Positions 25,001 to 37,700 of a stretch of DNA of 64,000 bases are shown here, one piece after another (position 1 is the stretch's first letter; each line of letters starts with the position of its first letter). Made by a program: the position numbers and the translations under genes. Source of the stretch: Prunella strophiata (lineage: Eukaryota; Chordata; Aves; Passeriformes; Prunellidae); assembly GCA_036583965.1 (NCBI GenBank), contig JAZBQD010000019.1:15701585-15765584 (forward strand), in the 5' to 3' direction. The notes under the pieces were generated by a model that was not told the origin of the DNA, searched no databases, and saw nothing but the letters and a program-made list of their open reading frames with translations.

Positions 25001-28000
25001 TTGTGCTGTTTTGTAGGATTTGGAGTGGTAATTTTGGTTTCTATTAACTTCCTCATTTCACATAACACACTCCATATACTTTTTCTGCAGAACAGGCTTT
25101 TTTAAACAAGCTTTGACATAGTTTAACTCTTTTCTTGTGTATGTGTCTACGTTCATAACACATCTGTATGTGCTCTCAACAACTGTTTCAGTTGGTCAGC
25201 AGATGTTGAATTTAGTTTCATTGTGGATAATGCTTATGGGGATGCATGCAGCCTTTTAATAAAAAGTAAAGAAAAAGCTCACCTGATGGTGGTTTTTAAA
25301 ACAAAATTCCATGATTGTGTTCTGAGGGTAAAATGCAATTTAAAAATTCTTCAGATAAGCTGAAATAAGGGAACTTTTGGTATGCAGGATAACTTCTGCA
25401 AGAAAAGATGAAATCTATCTTTCCTTTTGTAACTAAATATCTAATTATTTGTGGTTTGGAGTTTTTCCTTCATTTTTATGTTCCTCTCCTTTTACAAGTG
25501 CCTTTTCACTGTGGAGAAGCTGCATTCCTTGAGTTGGCATTTTTGTAGTAGCCGAGTTGTATTGACTAGACTCAGCTAGTTATATGCTAGACTAACTGCT
25601 GTTCTAGGTAGGCTGTGTTTAGTACAGAGGCTGAAGTGGACAATAGTAAAACAAACCAAACAAAAAAAGGCATCTAAATCCATGAGTAGTCAAGTACACT
25701 TTGCTGTCAAAAGGTGCAGTAGTGCAGTATTCATGTGATGCCATAACAAACAAATTGGGCGACTGATACTGTTTCAACTTCTTGTTTAGGTTGGCTCTAA
25801 TGTGGGTCAGTTTATCTGGTTTACAGAATATTTGGGACAGAACCAGCAAGGTTGGAAAAGTGGTTATGAGAATGAAAGGAGCAAGGCAGGGCTTCCTCCA
25901 GGACAGAGTTCATCACTGGTGCTGGCTAAATTTTTTGGGAAATGCAACATGGGTTATATAATATTATCTTGTAAAACTTAGTGATGTATTAAAAGATAAA
26001 TGTACTTTCAGTTGATACATGAAGTTAAGGACAGTGGTGGAACTAAAGCTATGATTGGTTTTGAGCCATGGGGCCCAAGACTCTTTATGAACTACAAAAC
26101 ATTTGAATTCAAGATGCAGAATACTCTTAAGAAATCAGCCTGCACACACATGGCTTAGCAGTGCATGGAAATTCTGTATTCTAAATTTAGTGAGTGAATT
26201 TGTTCTGCACAATACTCACTTGGGCTTAATGTATAACAATGTTATTGTTGTGAGCTTCCAAATAAAAAAAAAATATCTGTTGTATATTTCAGGAATCTTT
26301 TATGATGTTCATTTTGGAGTTTATTTAAATCCTGGCTTGCAAATTCAAGCACTGGTTCCTAATGGTATTGTACAGTTGTGTATATTCCTTGATTATGTTC
26401 CTTCCATCTTTTGGCACATATTTATTGCCAAGTGGAAGGAGGTGGAAGGTATTAATTTCAAACCTGGGACTTGGTTCTGAACACTGAGTGCTCACTTATT
26501 AAAAAAAAAGAAAAGCCCAACAGTTGTTTTTTTTTTCTTCTCTCTTTTACTTAGCTCCTGGGCTCTTTCCTGGGTCAGGAAGAACTGAAAATTATTAGTA
26601 GACATCTAATAGACAAGTTATCACACCACAGCTGAATGCAGAAAAGTAGAATAACAATGGCATTATTCCAGGACTCAAGTCCAAATGAACCAAGTCCAGT
26701 TTTAGGTGAGAAAAGGGAAATTGTTGGGATATTGCTTATGTTGCTAGCCTTTACCTGTGAGCAAGTTAGCCTTTAAACTGAAAAGTGACTTTTACCTTCA
26801 CAAAGTTTGTCCTAGGTGTAACTAATTCCATCTAAAAATTTATACCACATTTAAGTAAAGTATTCTTGATGCATATAGAAATCACTTGGAGTGTCACTGT
26901 TTCAATGAATTTATTTTCTAAGTATTTTTTCTTAAGTCAGTGAAGTTTTTCAGAAATGAAGTAGAGATCTGCACCATATGGATTCAGTAATCTTTGAATA
27001 GCTTATTTCTGCACAGGGGAGAAGATGAGTGCATGCAATGGCTAACACTGAACTGATCCAACAGCTTGTGTTTGCTGAGAAGATTTACTGGTATTTGCTG
27101 GTGTGATGTTGCCTGGTTTGTGTGTGCTCTGGATCTGTCTTCATCCTGAGGAGGCTTCTGTTCATGTAGGGGGGTATTTTATCTTTGTTTCCTGATGTGT
27201 AGCAAGCTGAATCTGCATGGAGTCAAGTTCAAGACTGTATGCAGTTGAGATGACCTGGCTGTCTGGCTAGGGAGGGCAGGCATGGGAGCTCCCTCTTCTC
27301 ATTTACAAGCCTGTAGGTTGGCTCAGTTTGGCTTGAAAGCTGCTGTGGTGGTTTTATGGTTGTGTCTTCTGCCCTAGCAGAATTCCACTAGTGCTCAGCA
27401 GGCTGCAGCTGTGTGAGGCCACCCTGGGATGTGCACAGGCCAGAGCAGCAATTCTGCCTGATAGCCATGTCTGTAAAGCCAGGTTTTCAAACCCTTCCCT
27501 ACTCTGCTCCTCATGTACCCAGCCCTCAAATCCTGGAGCATTTGTTCCCTCCCCTCTGTGCCTACAGCAATTTGCAGCCTTTTTCTTCCTGGCCTGTCTC
27601 TCACTTTCTGCTCCCCAGGATCTACACTTTGAAACATGCACTTACATGTCATTTTTTTGGCTAATTTAACATGCCAGAGACTACCAAGGAAGGAAAAAAA
27701 TTCAGAAGCATATAGCAAATCTATGTGTGTTCAGAATATTCAAGGGAATCTAAAAGATTCTTTGAATAGACTTTACCATTGTATTACTCTTTATATTTAT
27801 ATTTTGGAAGGGGGCACAAGTTGACAGCGGTTCTTCATGTGGTAACTTTGATTTTTCAGTATTAATATTTTAACACTGCTAATATTGGAATAAAATAGAA
27901 TGTCTTTGTTGTACATTAGCAGTGAATCCTTGTTCAAATCACCTCAGAACTGATTTCTAAGATGTTTTCCAATGCCAAAAAATATTTAATGAATCCTTTA

Positions 28001-28555
28001 ATACTTTATTTTTTCTCTTTTAAATGTACTTCTAGGTCTTCTCAATTCTAAATTTGAAAAGCAGTACTGAATGAGAACTATGTAAATGTAATGAATAAAA
28101 ATGCAGCTGAAATAAGTGATGATGGTATAATCTCCAACAGGACTGGCTTATTTGGCTTTCTCAATCAGTATAATTCAGTTTGGGACTTTTTAACCATGTG
28201 GGAATAGGTATAAACATGTATGAAAAGTCTTTCTTGGTATAGTCAAAGGAGAATGCCTTGTGTAGACCAAGTTCTCCTTCAAAATTTCTTAGGTAAAACT
28301 TTGATAGCCATCCTGTTCCATATTGCAATTTATCGTATGATTTGTGAATGGTTTGGAAAATTACAGGTTATTGTGGGGGAAATAAAATTATTTCTGATCT
28401 TGGTTTAATCATTCAAATAAAAGGGTATCTTGAAAGTGTTTGAGGTTTTATTGTATGAAAATACTGTGTGCTGGAAGCTGAGTTTATTTCATCTAAATCA
28501 TGTAACATTTAGTGGCAAATAATGAAGTTACCTTATTGGTGTTTTTGTTCTTCAG

Positions 28556-28741
28556 GAATGGAGGAACAGAACGCTGGACCTGGGATTGAAGATTTATAAA
28601 GGATTATGGGATTATCCATTGAAGAGCCAGCAGGCGGAATGCCTGAGTGACTGAAGAAAATGGGTGCTAATGCATCTAACTACCCTCACTCGTGTTCCCC
28701 AAGGGTAGGGGGAAATTCACAGGCACAACAGACATTCATAG
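28556..28741 (+). CDS. BTBD7: BTBD7 exon 2: end of 5' leader and residues 1-27 (coding 28660-28741)
   Basis: The exon is bounded by acceptor TTCTTCAG at 28555 and donor GTAATT at 28742. The first 104 bases are untranslated and carry uORFs. The coding part starts at 28660 in good Kozak context and encodes the conserved N terminus (MGANASNYPHSCSPRVGG), ending one base into the codon for Gly28. Gly2 with Ser6 fits an N-myristoylation signal, which would place the protein at membranes; this is inferred from the motif only. Confidence 0.93.
28558..28599 (+). promoter_or_regulatory. uORF 3 in BTBD7 exon 2 (13 codons plus stop)
   Basis: ATG at 28558, two bases into exon 2, reads MEEQNAGPGIEDL and stops at TAA 28597-28599. 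It sits about 60 bases before the main start, close enough to affect reinitiation. Confidence 0.55.
28606..28650 (+). promoter_or_regulatory. uORF 4, in frame with BTBD7, stopping nine bases before its ATG
   Basis: ATG at 28606 reads MGLSIEEPAGGMPE and stops at TGA 28648-28650. It shares the frame of the main ORF, so only this TGA separates it from the BTBD7 start. Read-through would add a short N-terminal extension and remove the Gly2 context. Confidence 0.55.
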
Positions 28742-31700
28742 GTAATTCTTTTCAGTTGTTTTGTCACTTACATAAATGAGCTTGGTGGATTGCGTATGCG
28801 CTGGATTTGATTTGCTTGCAGAAATGTTATGGAGAGCTGCTATTTTCTAGGTCACCAGTTTGAATCCATTCAAGCTCAATCGTGCATGAAATTCGGTACT
28901 GTCCATCTGTTTGGCCTGTGTATGCAATGAGTTGATCTGCCTTTTGCCAGTAAACAGTTGCCAGATTATTTAAATAAAATAAGTGGAGGTTTTATAATTA
29001 AACCATGCATGCTAGTTTTCCCAGTTCAAGAGCAGTCACTTTCTGTTAACACTCATTCTGTTTTCTGCTCTTCCTCAGAATTTCTGTCAAACTGTGTCAG
29101 AGCATGTAAAACCCTTGATCATCAGTATTCATTGTAGTATTGACATTGTGTCCAAGTGAATTACCCCCTTACTGCTAGAAGGGATATCTCTGGTAATAAA
29201 CCTGTTAAAGTAACAAACAGGCTTGAAACCTGTTTAAGTAACAAACAGGCTTCTCTTCCTGTTTCTGTAAATGGGGAGGGGGGTACTTACTGTCCTAACA
29301 GTGTTACTTACAAGCCAGGACCTTGCTTAGCTGGATACATGTGTTGAAGTGCCCTTAAGAAAGTATTTTCTCATCCTAGGCATAACTGGGGCAGGCATTA
29401 CCTTTGTGTTTTTCAGTCTAGTACAAAGAGACCTTACTGTAGATCTAAGTACTGTCACACTATAAATAATAAACAGCTATGTTATGAATCTGAAAGAAGG
29501 CAGTCTCTGAGAAGATAAATATTCCTTAAAAAAAACCCAACCCTGACAGCCTGAAGAATGATCTTAGCAGTAAATAACATCAATAGTTTATTAATGCTTT
29601 TCTCCTTTATGCTTCAGCTTGCAACACTGCATAAGTAGTTATTGATATTCAGTGTTACTTCTCTTTTTAATCACCGTTGAAAGCAGAGTGATATCCTTAG
29701 CAGAGGAAAAATTGACTCACTTTGTAAATTTTCTCTTTTTTCTCAGCTTTCATGGCATTCCTAGCTCTGAGGTCTCATTTGAGGACAGACCACAAACTGT
29801 TACATTTAAAGATGTGTGTGCTGTCACAGCATGTCAAGGAAGAACTTTTAGTCCTAACATTATGGATTATTCATGCTGTAAAGTTCCCCTTGAGGGTTTA
29901 TGTATTTTCAGTGTATCATACCTAACTAGTAAAAGATTTGCTCCAGTGTGCATAAGTGCTTTCTAAAATGTGGCTAAAATGCTTTTCTTACATGTCTTGG
30001 TGTTTTTAATCTGCCCCTATATTGAGTGAAGAGAAACCCTTAGAGGCCTTGAAACAGGCAGATTTGAAGAGATTTCCAAAGGCTACATTAAATTCCCAAG
30101 AAACTTTCTACATGAAATGTGGAAGGTTTAGTTGATGCTCTTCATTATTAAACTCAAAATAGAAACACATTTTATAGTATGTCACAAGAAATTTACTGGC
30201 CCCCATTACCTGTGGGAAATTGTGGCTGAGACTCTTTTTGAGGAAAGCCTAAAAGCATGTGCTTGTCTCATCTTAGGGAAGGCAGATGAGCATTCTAGGT
30301 AAAATTCTTGCTGAAATATCCTTACATTTTTGGCGTTCCATGAGTGTGCTATCTACATCACATGGGTACATCTCTTCTCACTTCATGGCATTTGGCTCTC
30401 TCATTTTGATCTTTGTTTATATGATTGGTTTTTGTAGCTGTCTCAGTAGAAAATAGGTGAATCCTAAAATTGATAGGTGAGGTTTTCATCACTTGCCAGA
30501 ATAATAATGTGTTAATGTTATATCAGCTTTTACTGATATAAAGTAAACCCCAGAGTAGGGGTTAAGGGTTGTGGGGTATTACTGGTTTGTTGGGGGGGAA
30601 GGGGGTGTCTGGTTTTATTGAATTGTGGGGGTTTTTATGTAGAAGGCATTAGTTGTATTTACCTCCCTAAAGCAGAACTGGGTGATAGAGTTATAATAGC
30701 TGCATAATATGTATTAGTTGCCTTATTCCTGGAAACTGGATTTAGGCCTGTGGGTTTGTTTTAGACATTCTACTTTGCCATTAAAGCACTGCACCATGTT
30801 TCATGCTAAATGTAGGATGAGTGCTGAAGTTTGAGAACTGATGTGGCAAAGCACAGTAGTTTCATAGTGTGAGCTCCTATTGTTAGTTGACTTCATCCTA
30901 GTTTGCTTATAGTTTATGAAGAGATAAATCAGTAAAAATAGTCTAGTGCACTTACTGGAAAATAATACTTTGGTTTTAGCAAAAGCTTAATTAGTCATCT
31001 TCTTGCTGTTTTGTCTGCAGCATTCAGGAGGAGGATTTCACACCATTTCCTAGGGTGGTACATCTGTTCAAGATGTTTGCTTTTTTACATAGAGCTCTAT
31101 AATTAGATATTAAAATGTGTGGGCATGCAAAGGACTAAACAGATCCCATTTTTCATTGTCAAGTTCCCAAGCAGCTCCCCTTGGCAGTCATCTGTTTCCG
31201 TAAATATTTGTCTGTCCCAAGCTGGGTATGGTCTAGGGGCATGAAGTAGCAATTGCTTTTGAACAGCATTTAATAGATAGGTGCCTTTCAGTTTAGTGCT
31301 GAGGAATTAATAATTTTTTTCCTACTTTTAGTGCTGCTACCTTATGAAGGAATACAGGCAGCCCAAAAACATTCTCTTCCAGATTCTTTCTTTGAGTGAT
31401 GTGGAGCTACCAGCTGTTGTGAGCCCAGGGAGGCTATGATGGTGCATCTCTATTTCTTACAAAAAGCAGTTGTGTGGTACTGCTTTTGTAGCAGTGCTTC
31501 ATCTGTTTGTAAGGGTTAATAGCACTGTTTGCAGTACATCCAAAGTTAAATCTTGTAAGTAGCTCAGGGTACACAAAGGTTTGAATGGTGTTTTAGTATT
31601 TTGTGGTGATTCATGTGCAAGTAATACCTCCCAGCAGCCTTTAGGGAAGAAGGAAATTGAGACTTGCGGTGTCCTAGTTTTTCTTTAGTGGAATGTTAGA

Positions 31701-34700
31701 GAATGTTCTGCACTCAAATTTGCCATTAGAATCCAACGTACTTCAAATAGAAATGAGCTGGCATGTTCTCTGGAAAGGGAATCTGTCATTATAGAGTGAC
31801 CAAAGTGTAGTTGTACTTCTATTGTGAAATGTACCTCTTTAAATGAAGGAGAAATTCTGCGCTTGTCTCTGTCAGCAGGAGGCTGAAGCTCTACTTTTCC
31901 ATTGTCATATCTAGTAAAGTATGTGGAAGGAATTTTTATGGTGGATTTTGCAGCACAACCTCTTTGTTGTAGTTGTCTTGAGTTACTCTTGTTATTTTCG
32001 TTTAAATTTATATTCTTTTCATTTCTTGAAATTTCAGTATTATTAATAACATGTTGCCTGACCAAGCAAATTTTAAACTTGGGTTAAATGGTTAGATGAC
32101 TTTCCTCAAATAAAGCAAAGTTCCTTCTCAAAGTTTTTACTAATAGAAGAGTCATAAAATCACTGCATTCCATGATTTGTGGGAGTTTTAATTAGCTTGA
32201 CATAAAAGCCACTCTGTAAGTTTACTTAGTTATTGAGGCTTAAACAGTAAAGCAATTTACAGAAGTGTTAGATTGCTAAAGCTGCCTTAGTCTCAGATAC
32301 AGCTTTGAATTACTGCTGTGCCTTTCAAAGTTTGGGAAATACTTGAAATTACATGGTAACTAAATGCCCTGCATTTTGTCAGACTGGCTCATACCATCAC
32401 TGTCAAAACAGCATCACAAAACAGCATCACAGTGAATCTGCCTGTTACAGGTGCAGCTGTGAGATTGCAGTGGCAGAACACATTGAAAAAGGCACCAAAA
32501 GTTCTAGTTCTAGGATGGGCTTTGGAAGATTAAAAAAAAGGCAACAAGTAGTGAAGCTGCACAAGTGTACTAATAGAAACATGAACTATTCCTGACAGAA
32601 AACAGATAAATGCTATTTCAGACAAACCTGTGATTGTTATTGATCTGTGTAGCATTTGCAAGTGTTTTCTTCTCTTTCTTCTTTGGTCCAGAAGTGGGAG
32701 TTTGGTTTGTGTACTTCCTTTTCTCTTTTCTTGTCATGTCTGAGGTTCTTCACCATCTGGCTTAGATTGAAAGCCCTGTGAATAAACTTAAATTAGAAAA
32801 TAACCCTTAAACAGAAACATGACTCTCACATTAAAGCTATGGGGTTTTTTAATTCCTTTTTTTTTTTCTAAAACACTACTTTGGTTTTCAATTACTTGTT
32901 GAAATGCAGATTCTAATTCCTTTTTCCTCACTGAATTGCTATCAGTATTAGTTCCTAATATAATTTCCCTGTAAATTATTTTTGAGAAGAAAAATAATTA
33001 TGTATTCTTTAATTGTCTAATGCTCTGTTCAAAGGAAATCTTCAATAATACAGTAAAACTTCCATCCTCCATATTCTTTTTGATGGTGTGTATGCACAAA
33101 TGAGTATTTGTAGTTCTGTGGAAAAGAGCCCATTTTATGTATTTGACTTTGGCATTACTTGATTATTGCATGACAGGTTTTTTACATTTCTTGCTAAATT
33201 ATCTCTGAAAATAATCCCTGAGTGTTTTGGTGCTGTGTTCTCTTTTTTTCTTGTGACTATAACTATCTGATACCAGGTGTGCATCTATTGTTTTAGTGAC
33301 GCTTAATGCTAGAACAGAATTTGGAAACACTTTGAAGGGGGGATTGCTAGTATTTCACTGAGATATTAGGCTTGGAAAAAGTTAATGCAATTACACTTTT
33401 AATGTTACAACTGCAGTATTCTCTTCCTGCTTAGATAAATGTACCTTATGCTATAGAGCTAGGTACTGCTTGGTTCTTAAAATTGAATATATTTTTTAAA
33501 AAACCCAACCAAGCAAAAAAAAATTTAAAAACCATACCAAAACACCCTGAAACCCAGCAAACTACAAACTTTGCAGATACAAATAAAAGGCTTTGTTCTT
33601 AATGGCTAGAAAAGGCTTCAGTCAGGTTTTCAGTTGTTAAATTATCTGATGTGAGGAGAAGGAAGAACTGTATAACTTGCAGAATCATTAATGGAGTATT
33701 TAGGTGTTATGGACCTTGCTTTTAAATTCAAAGTATAAATGTGTTCAATTTTCCTTTTTACCTTTAGGGACATCATCCTACTCTCATCAAGGTTTTGGCT
33801 GTGAATCAAAGCTGTATAGCCTTGACCATGGCCACGAGAAACCTCAAGACAAGAAAAAGAAAACCTCTGGCCTTGCCACCCTCAAGAAGAAATTCATCAA
33901 GCGTCGGAAGTCGAGCCGATCTGCTGACCATGCCAAGCAGATGCGCGAGCTCCTCTCAGGCTGGGATGTCAGAGATGTTAATGCGTTAGTAGAAGAATAC
34001 GAAGGAACATCAGCCTTAAAGGAACTTTATCTACAAGCTAATTTGGCAAGACCAGAAGCCAGGACGCTGCAAAAAGACATGGCTGAACTTTATCAATACA
34101 AATATTGTACCGATGTAGACTTAATATTTCAAGAAACTTGTTTTCCTGTGCATCGTGCGATATTGGCGGCAAGATGTCCTTTTTTTAAGACGCTGCTTTC
34201 TTCCTCACCAGAGTATGGGGCAGAAATAATAATGGATATTAACACAGCTGGCATAGATATGCCTATGTTTTCTGCTTTGTTACACTACCTTTATACAGGA
34301 GAGTTTGGAATGGAGGATTCAAGATTCCAAAACGTTGATATTCTTGTGCAGCTTAGTGAAGAATTTGGAACACCGAATTCCTTAGATGTTGACATGCGCG
34401 CACTGTTTGATTATATGTGCTACTACGATGTGGTTCTTAGCTTTTCATCCAACTCTGACTTGGTTGAAACTTTTGGTGGAAGTCAGAACTGTCTAGATGA
34501 AGAGCTCAGAGCTCACAAAGCTGTTATTTCATCACGATCTCCCTTTTTCCGCCACCTGCTGCAGAGAAGGATACGAACTGGTGAAGAAATCACAGACCGA
34601 ACTCTACGGACTCCAACTAGAATTATATTGGATGAATCTATCATACCAAAAAAATATGCTAAGGTCATTTTGAACTGTATGTATACAGATGTGGTAGACC

Positions 34701-37700
34701 TCTCCGTTTTGCACTCCAGTCCTTCGGTGGGCAGTTTAAGTGAAGTTCAGGCTCTTGTAGCAGGAAAACTAAACATGACTAGGGCTGAAGAAGCCATGGA
34801 GCTTTATCACATAGCACTGTTCTTGGAGTTTAACATGCTTGCACAAGGTATGTAATACTGTCCTTGCTGTAGAATATTATTATTATTATTATTAGAATAA
34901 ATTCTAGCAGTTTTGCAGTGTGGAGATGCTTATTGTCAGCTGTGTGTGGCTGACAGTTCCTTTAGAAATGGAATTTGTTTTCCATCTGTAAGTTGTCAAT
35001 AATGCATCTATTTTCTAGAGACAGAAGAAATGCCATGCAAGAGACTGTTGTATGGCGCATCATTGTTGAAGCATGTTAATTGTATCTAGTATGTATAACT
35101 GGTCTTAATATTTCTAATTCTTACCTGCTTTCTGTAATCCGTTTTTTGGGTGTAAACTACAGAAAGATCCTTGCTGAGAGGAGGAAATATTTAGACTTGT
35201 TAGGAAGTGTCTGTATATGTTAACAGGGCGGTAAACTTGAATGACTATTTCTGTAGTTTGTATCAAAGACACCAACCCTGCAAGCTTGCTATTGGAAGGA
35301 AAACTTAAACAGCTTAATTGCAGTAGTCTTAGGTCTTCAATGTCTGCCTGTCTATGAACAGAGCTGAAGGCAGGGTCAGTCAGTATTTTCAGACATAAAG
35401 TTTAGAAAGTTTTACTACTTCCGTTATTCTTGAAGATCATTCAAATCTTGATTAATACAACCTCCTGACCTGAATTACTGCAGTCTCAGGTGAGGTGTCC
35501 AAGCACTGATCAATGAACTCATGGTACTTCTTGTGGTGGCAGGAGCTTTGCCCACAGTTTTGTCTGTTGGTATTTGAGCTATTTAGTGGCCATATGATCT
35601 GTAATGAAGCATGGGAGTTGTTTCAGGCCTTGCTGACAGGGAATAAGAGTTTTACTTTTGAGCTGAGAAAGGGAAAACGGAACTCACCAGTATATCAGCA
35701 ACATAATTTATTTAAATCAGTTTAATTTTTTTAACAAACGTAACTTTTTACAGTAGGTCTGTACATCCATAACTTCAGTCTTGTTAAACTTAATTGACAG
35801 CTAGAAACCTTATATTGTAAGCTATAAAGTAGTTCTGAGTAAAATAGGAAACTTGATAAAGAGTGGATAGGAAAGGGCAGGATAAGCACTGCAGGAAGAG
35901 ATCATATTTTTAATGAGTTCTCCTAATAGTTACATGAAACTGAGAGTGATAAGGATATGGGAAACTAATAGAACTACTGTAGCTCATGTGGAGTTTGCCA
36001 TTTAGGAAACTAATTATCAGATTGTGCTGAAAGCTGAAAGAATTGTACTGCAATAAAACTGGCACAGATCAAAGGGGATGTGTTTTCTGAGGCAACATGC
36101 TGCAGGATGCAGTTGGGCTGTTCTTAGGCTCAGAAGCCATCCAATCACAGAGCAGCCCAGGTTAGAAGGGGCCTCAAAAGATCATAGGATCCAACCTATC
36201 CAAGTGAGAAAATGAGCCTGGGTGAGATTGTCCAGCATTCTGTCCAATCACTTCTTGAAAACCACCAGTGATGGGGACTATACTGTATCCCTGGGGAGAT
36301 TGTCCTGATGAAGTGATTGTTCTCATTGAAGAAACATTTTCTGTTGAGATGTTTTCCAGTGCAATTTATACCTGTTGCCCCTTTATATGGCTTCTTGAGA
36401 GTAGCTGCCCTACAGTAGCTCAAGGTCTGGGAATACTGTGACAGGGTCCCCTGAGTCTTCTGTTCTTGAGGGAGAAGAGACCCAACTTCCTTCAGTCTTT
36501 CCTCGTAGGCCAAGTTCTCCAGTACTCTGATCAACATCATGGCACTCCTTCAGATCCTCTCTTCTCTATCTGCTTGTTTCTTATTTGTTTCCTTCTCAGT
36601 ACACCTAGAAACTTAATGTTTCAGAAGGGGCAAGAATTTTTACTATAGTTGAACTATGGTATTAAGTTAATTTCTATATGATATGCACAAGCTAATAGTA
36701 CTTGAGAACAACTCCATAGGTCAGCTGAAAGCCATAAAGGAAAATGGGTTGAAATTAAAGAGGTGATGGATTTTCTCAATTTTGGTGTGTGCACATATGT
36801 ACAAGGCTAAAAGGATATAACGTGGTCAGGGAATACTAATGAGAGAATTAAACAGTGAATGAAACCCTCAGTGAGACACTGAATAATTATGCGCTGTTTC
36901 ATAAATGAACAGGGTGCGATTCTTTTCCTCAGATTGGAAACTTTAACTAGAACAACTGTGATCTGGAGGTGTTCTGATGAAAAAGTGTCAGTTATAGCAA
37001 AGCAGAAAAGCAATGACAGATAGAGAACTTTCAAGAGAAACTTAGGTAAACTTAGAAAATAAAACCCATTTTCCTATCTTTATGTTAGTAAGTACTGAGA
37101 AATGAGCTGATATTATACTTGGTGCTGAGTTTGTTTCTGCTCACTTTAAGTTGAGCTCACTTGGATCAGCATGTCCTAAACTGGCACTCTTTTCAGTAAT
37201 GCACTACAGAACAGTGCTGCTCTGGAATGTATATTCCATGAGTCAGTGGTAACAAGATCTCTACTTTTTCCTGGAAGTTTTCCCCCAGTACTACCTCTAG
37301 GAGAGTAATAAAAAAAGGCAGCAGCAGGAGCTGCACTGGGCTTGCACCTCAGCTTGAGTGGCTGGAGCCTGTGAGTGCAGCAGTGCAGGCTTGGCCTTGG
37401 TGGCCCTCTGGATGAACTGGAGCTGTAATGTTTTGGGGGTGGTCATAGGGAGGATGTAGAGGGATGTAATGGCATTCAGAGGTTTTCTTCTTTCCATAGT
37501 AAATCCCTTTCTGACCACAAAAGTAGTGAGATTGAGGGGTGGGGCTGTTGTTACACACAGGGGAGAAATGCAGTAAAATCAGCAAGTGTTGAAATCTATT
37601 AAATTATCAAATACTAGAAAATGTAGGTTTGGCACTCCTTCAGATATTGAAATTCCAGATGTTAGCTTCACCTAATTAGGATTTTACAAATTGGTGCTGC

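Larger units (their letters stand above)
9649..28555 (+). other. BTBD7: BTBD7 intron 1 (18.9 kb)
   Basis: Donor GTGAGG, acceptor TTCTTCAG. The first 500-600 bases are CpG island; the rest is AT-rich, with homopolymer tracts (17138-17182, 21989-22011) and a ten-base G run near 18425. No CR1 copy, coding exon or structured RNA gene could be recognised. Open frames up to 125 codons (for example 26103-26480) have no recognisable domain. Confidence 0.65.

Noticed and set aside
27354..27718. Overlapping 83-107-codon open frames on both strands in a slightly GC-richer part of intron 1
   Set aside because: Both strands are open to a similar extent with no shared conservation or splice context, as expected by chance in less AT-rich sequence.
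33704..33767. Apparent N-terminal extension of exon 3 from an ATG at 33704
   Set aside because: The acceptor at 33767 and the split Gly codon from exon 2 give the conserved N terminus; the upstream part is intron.
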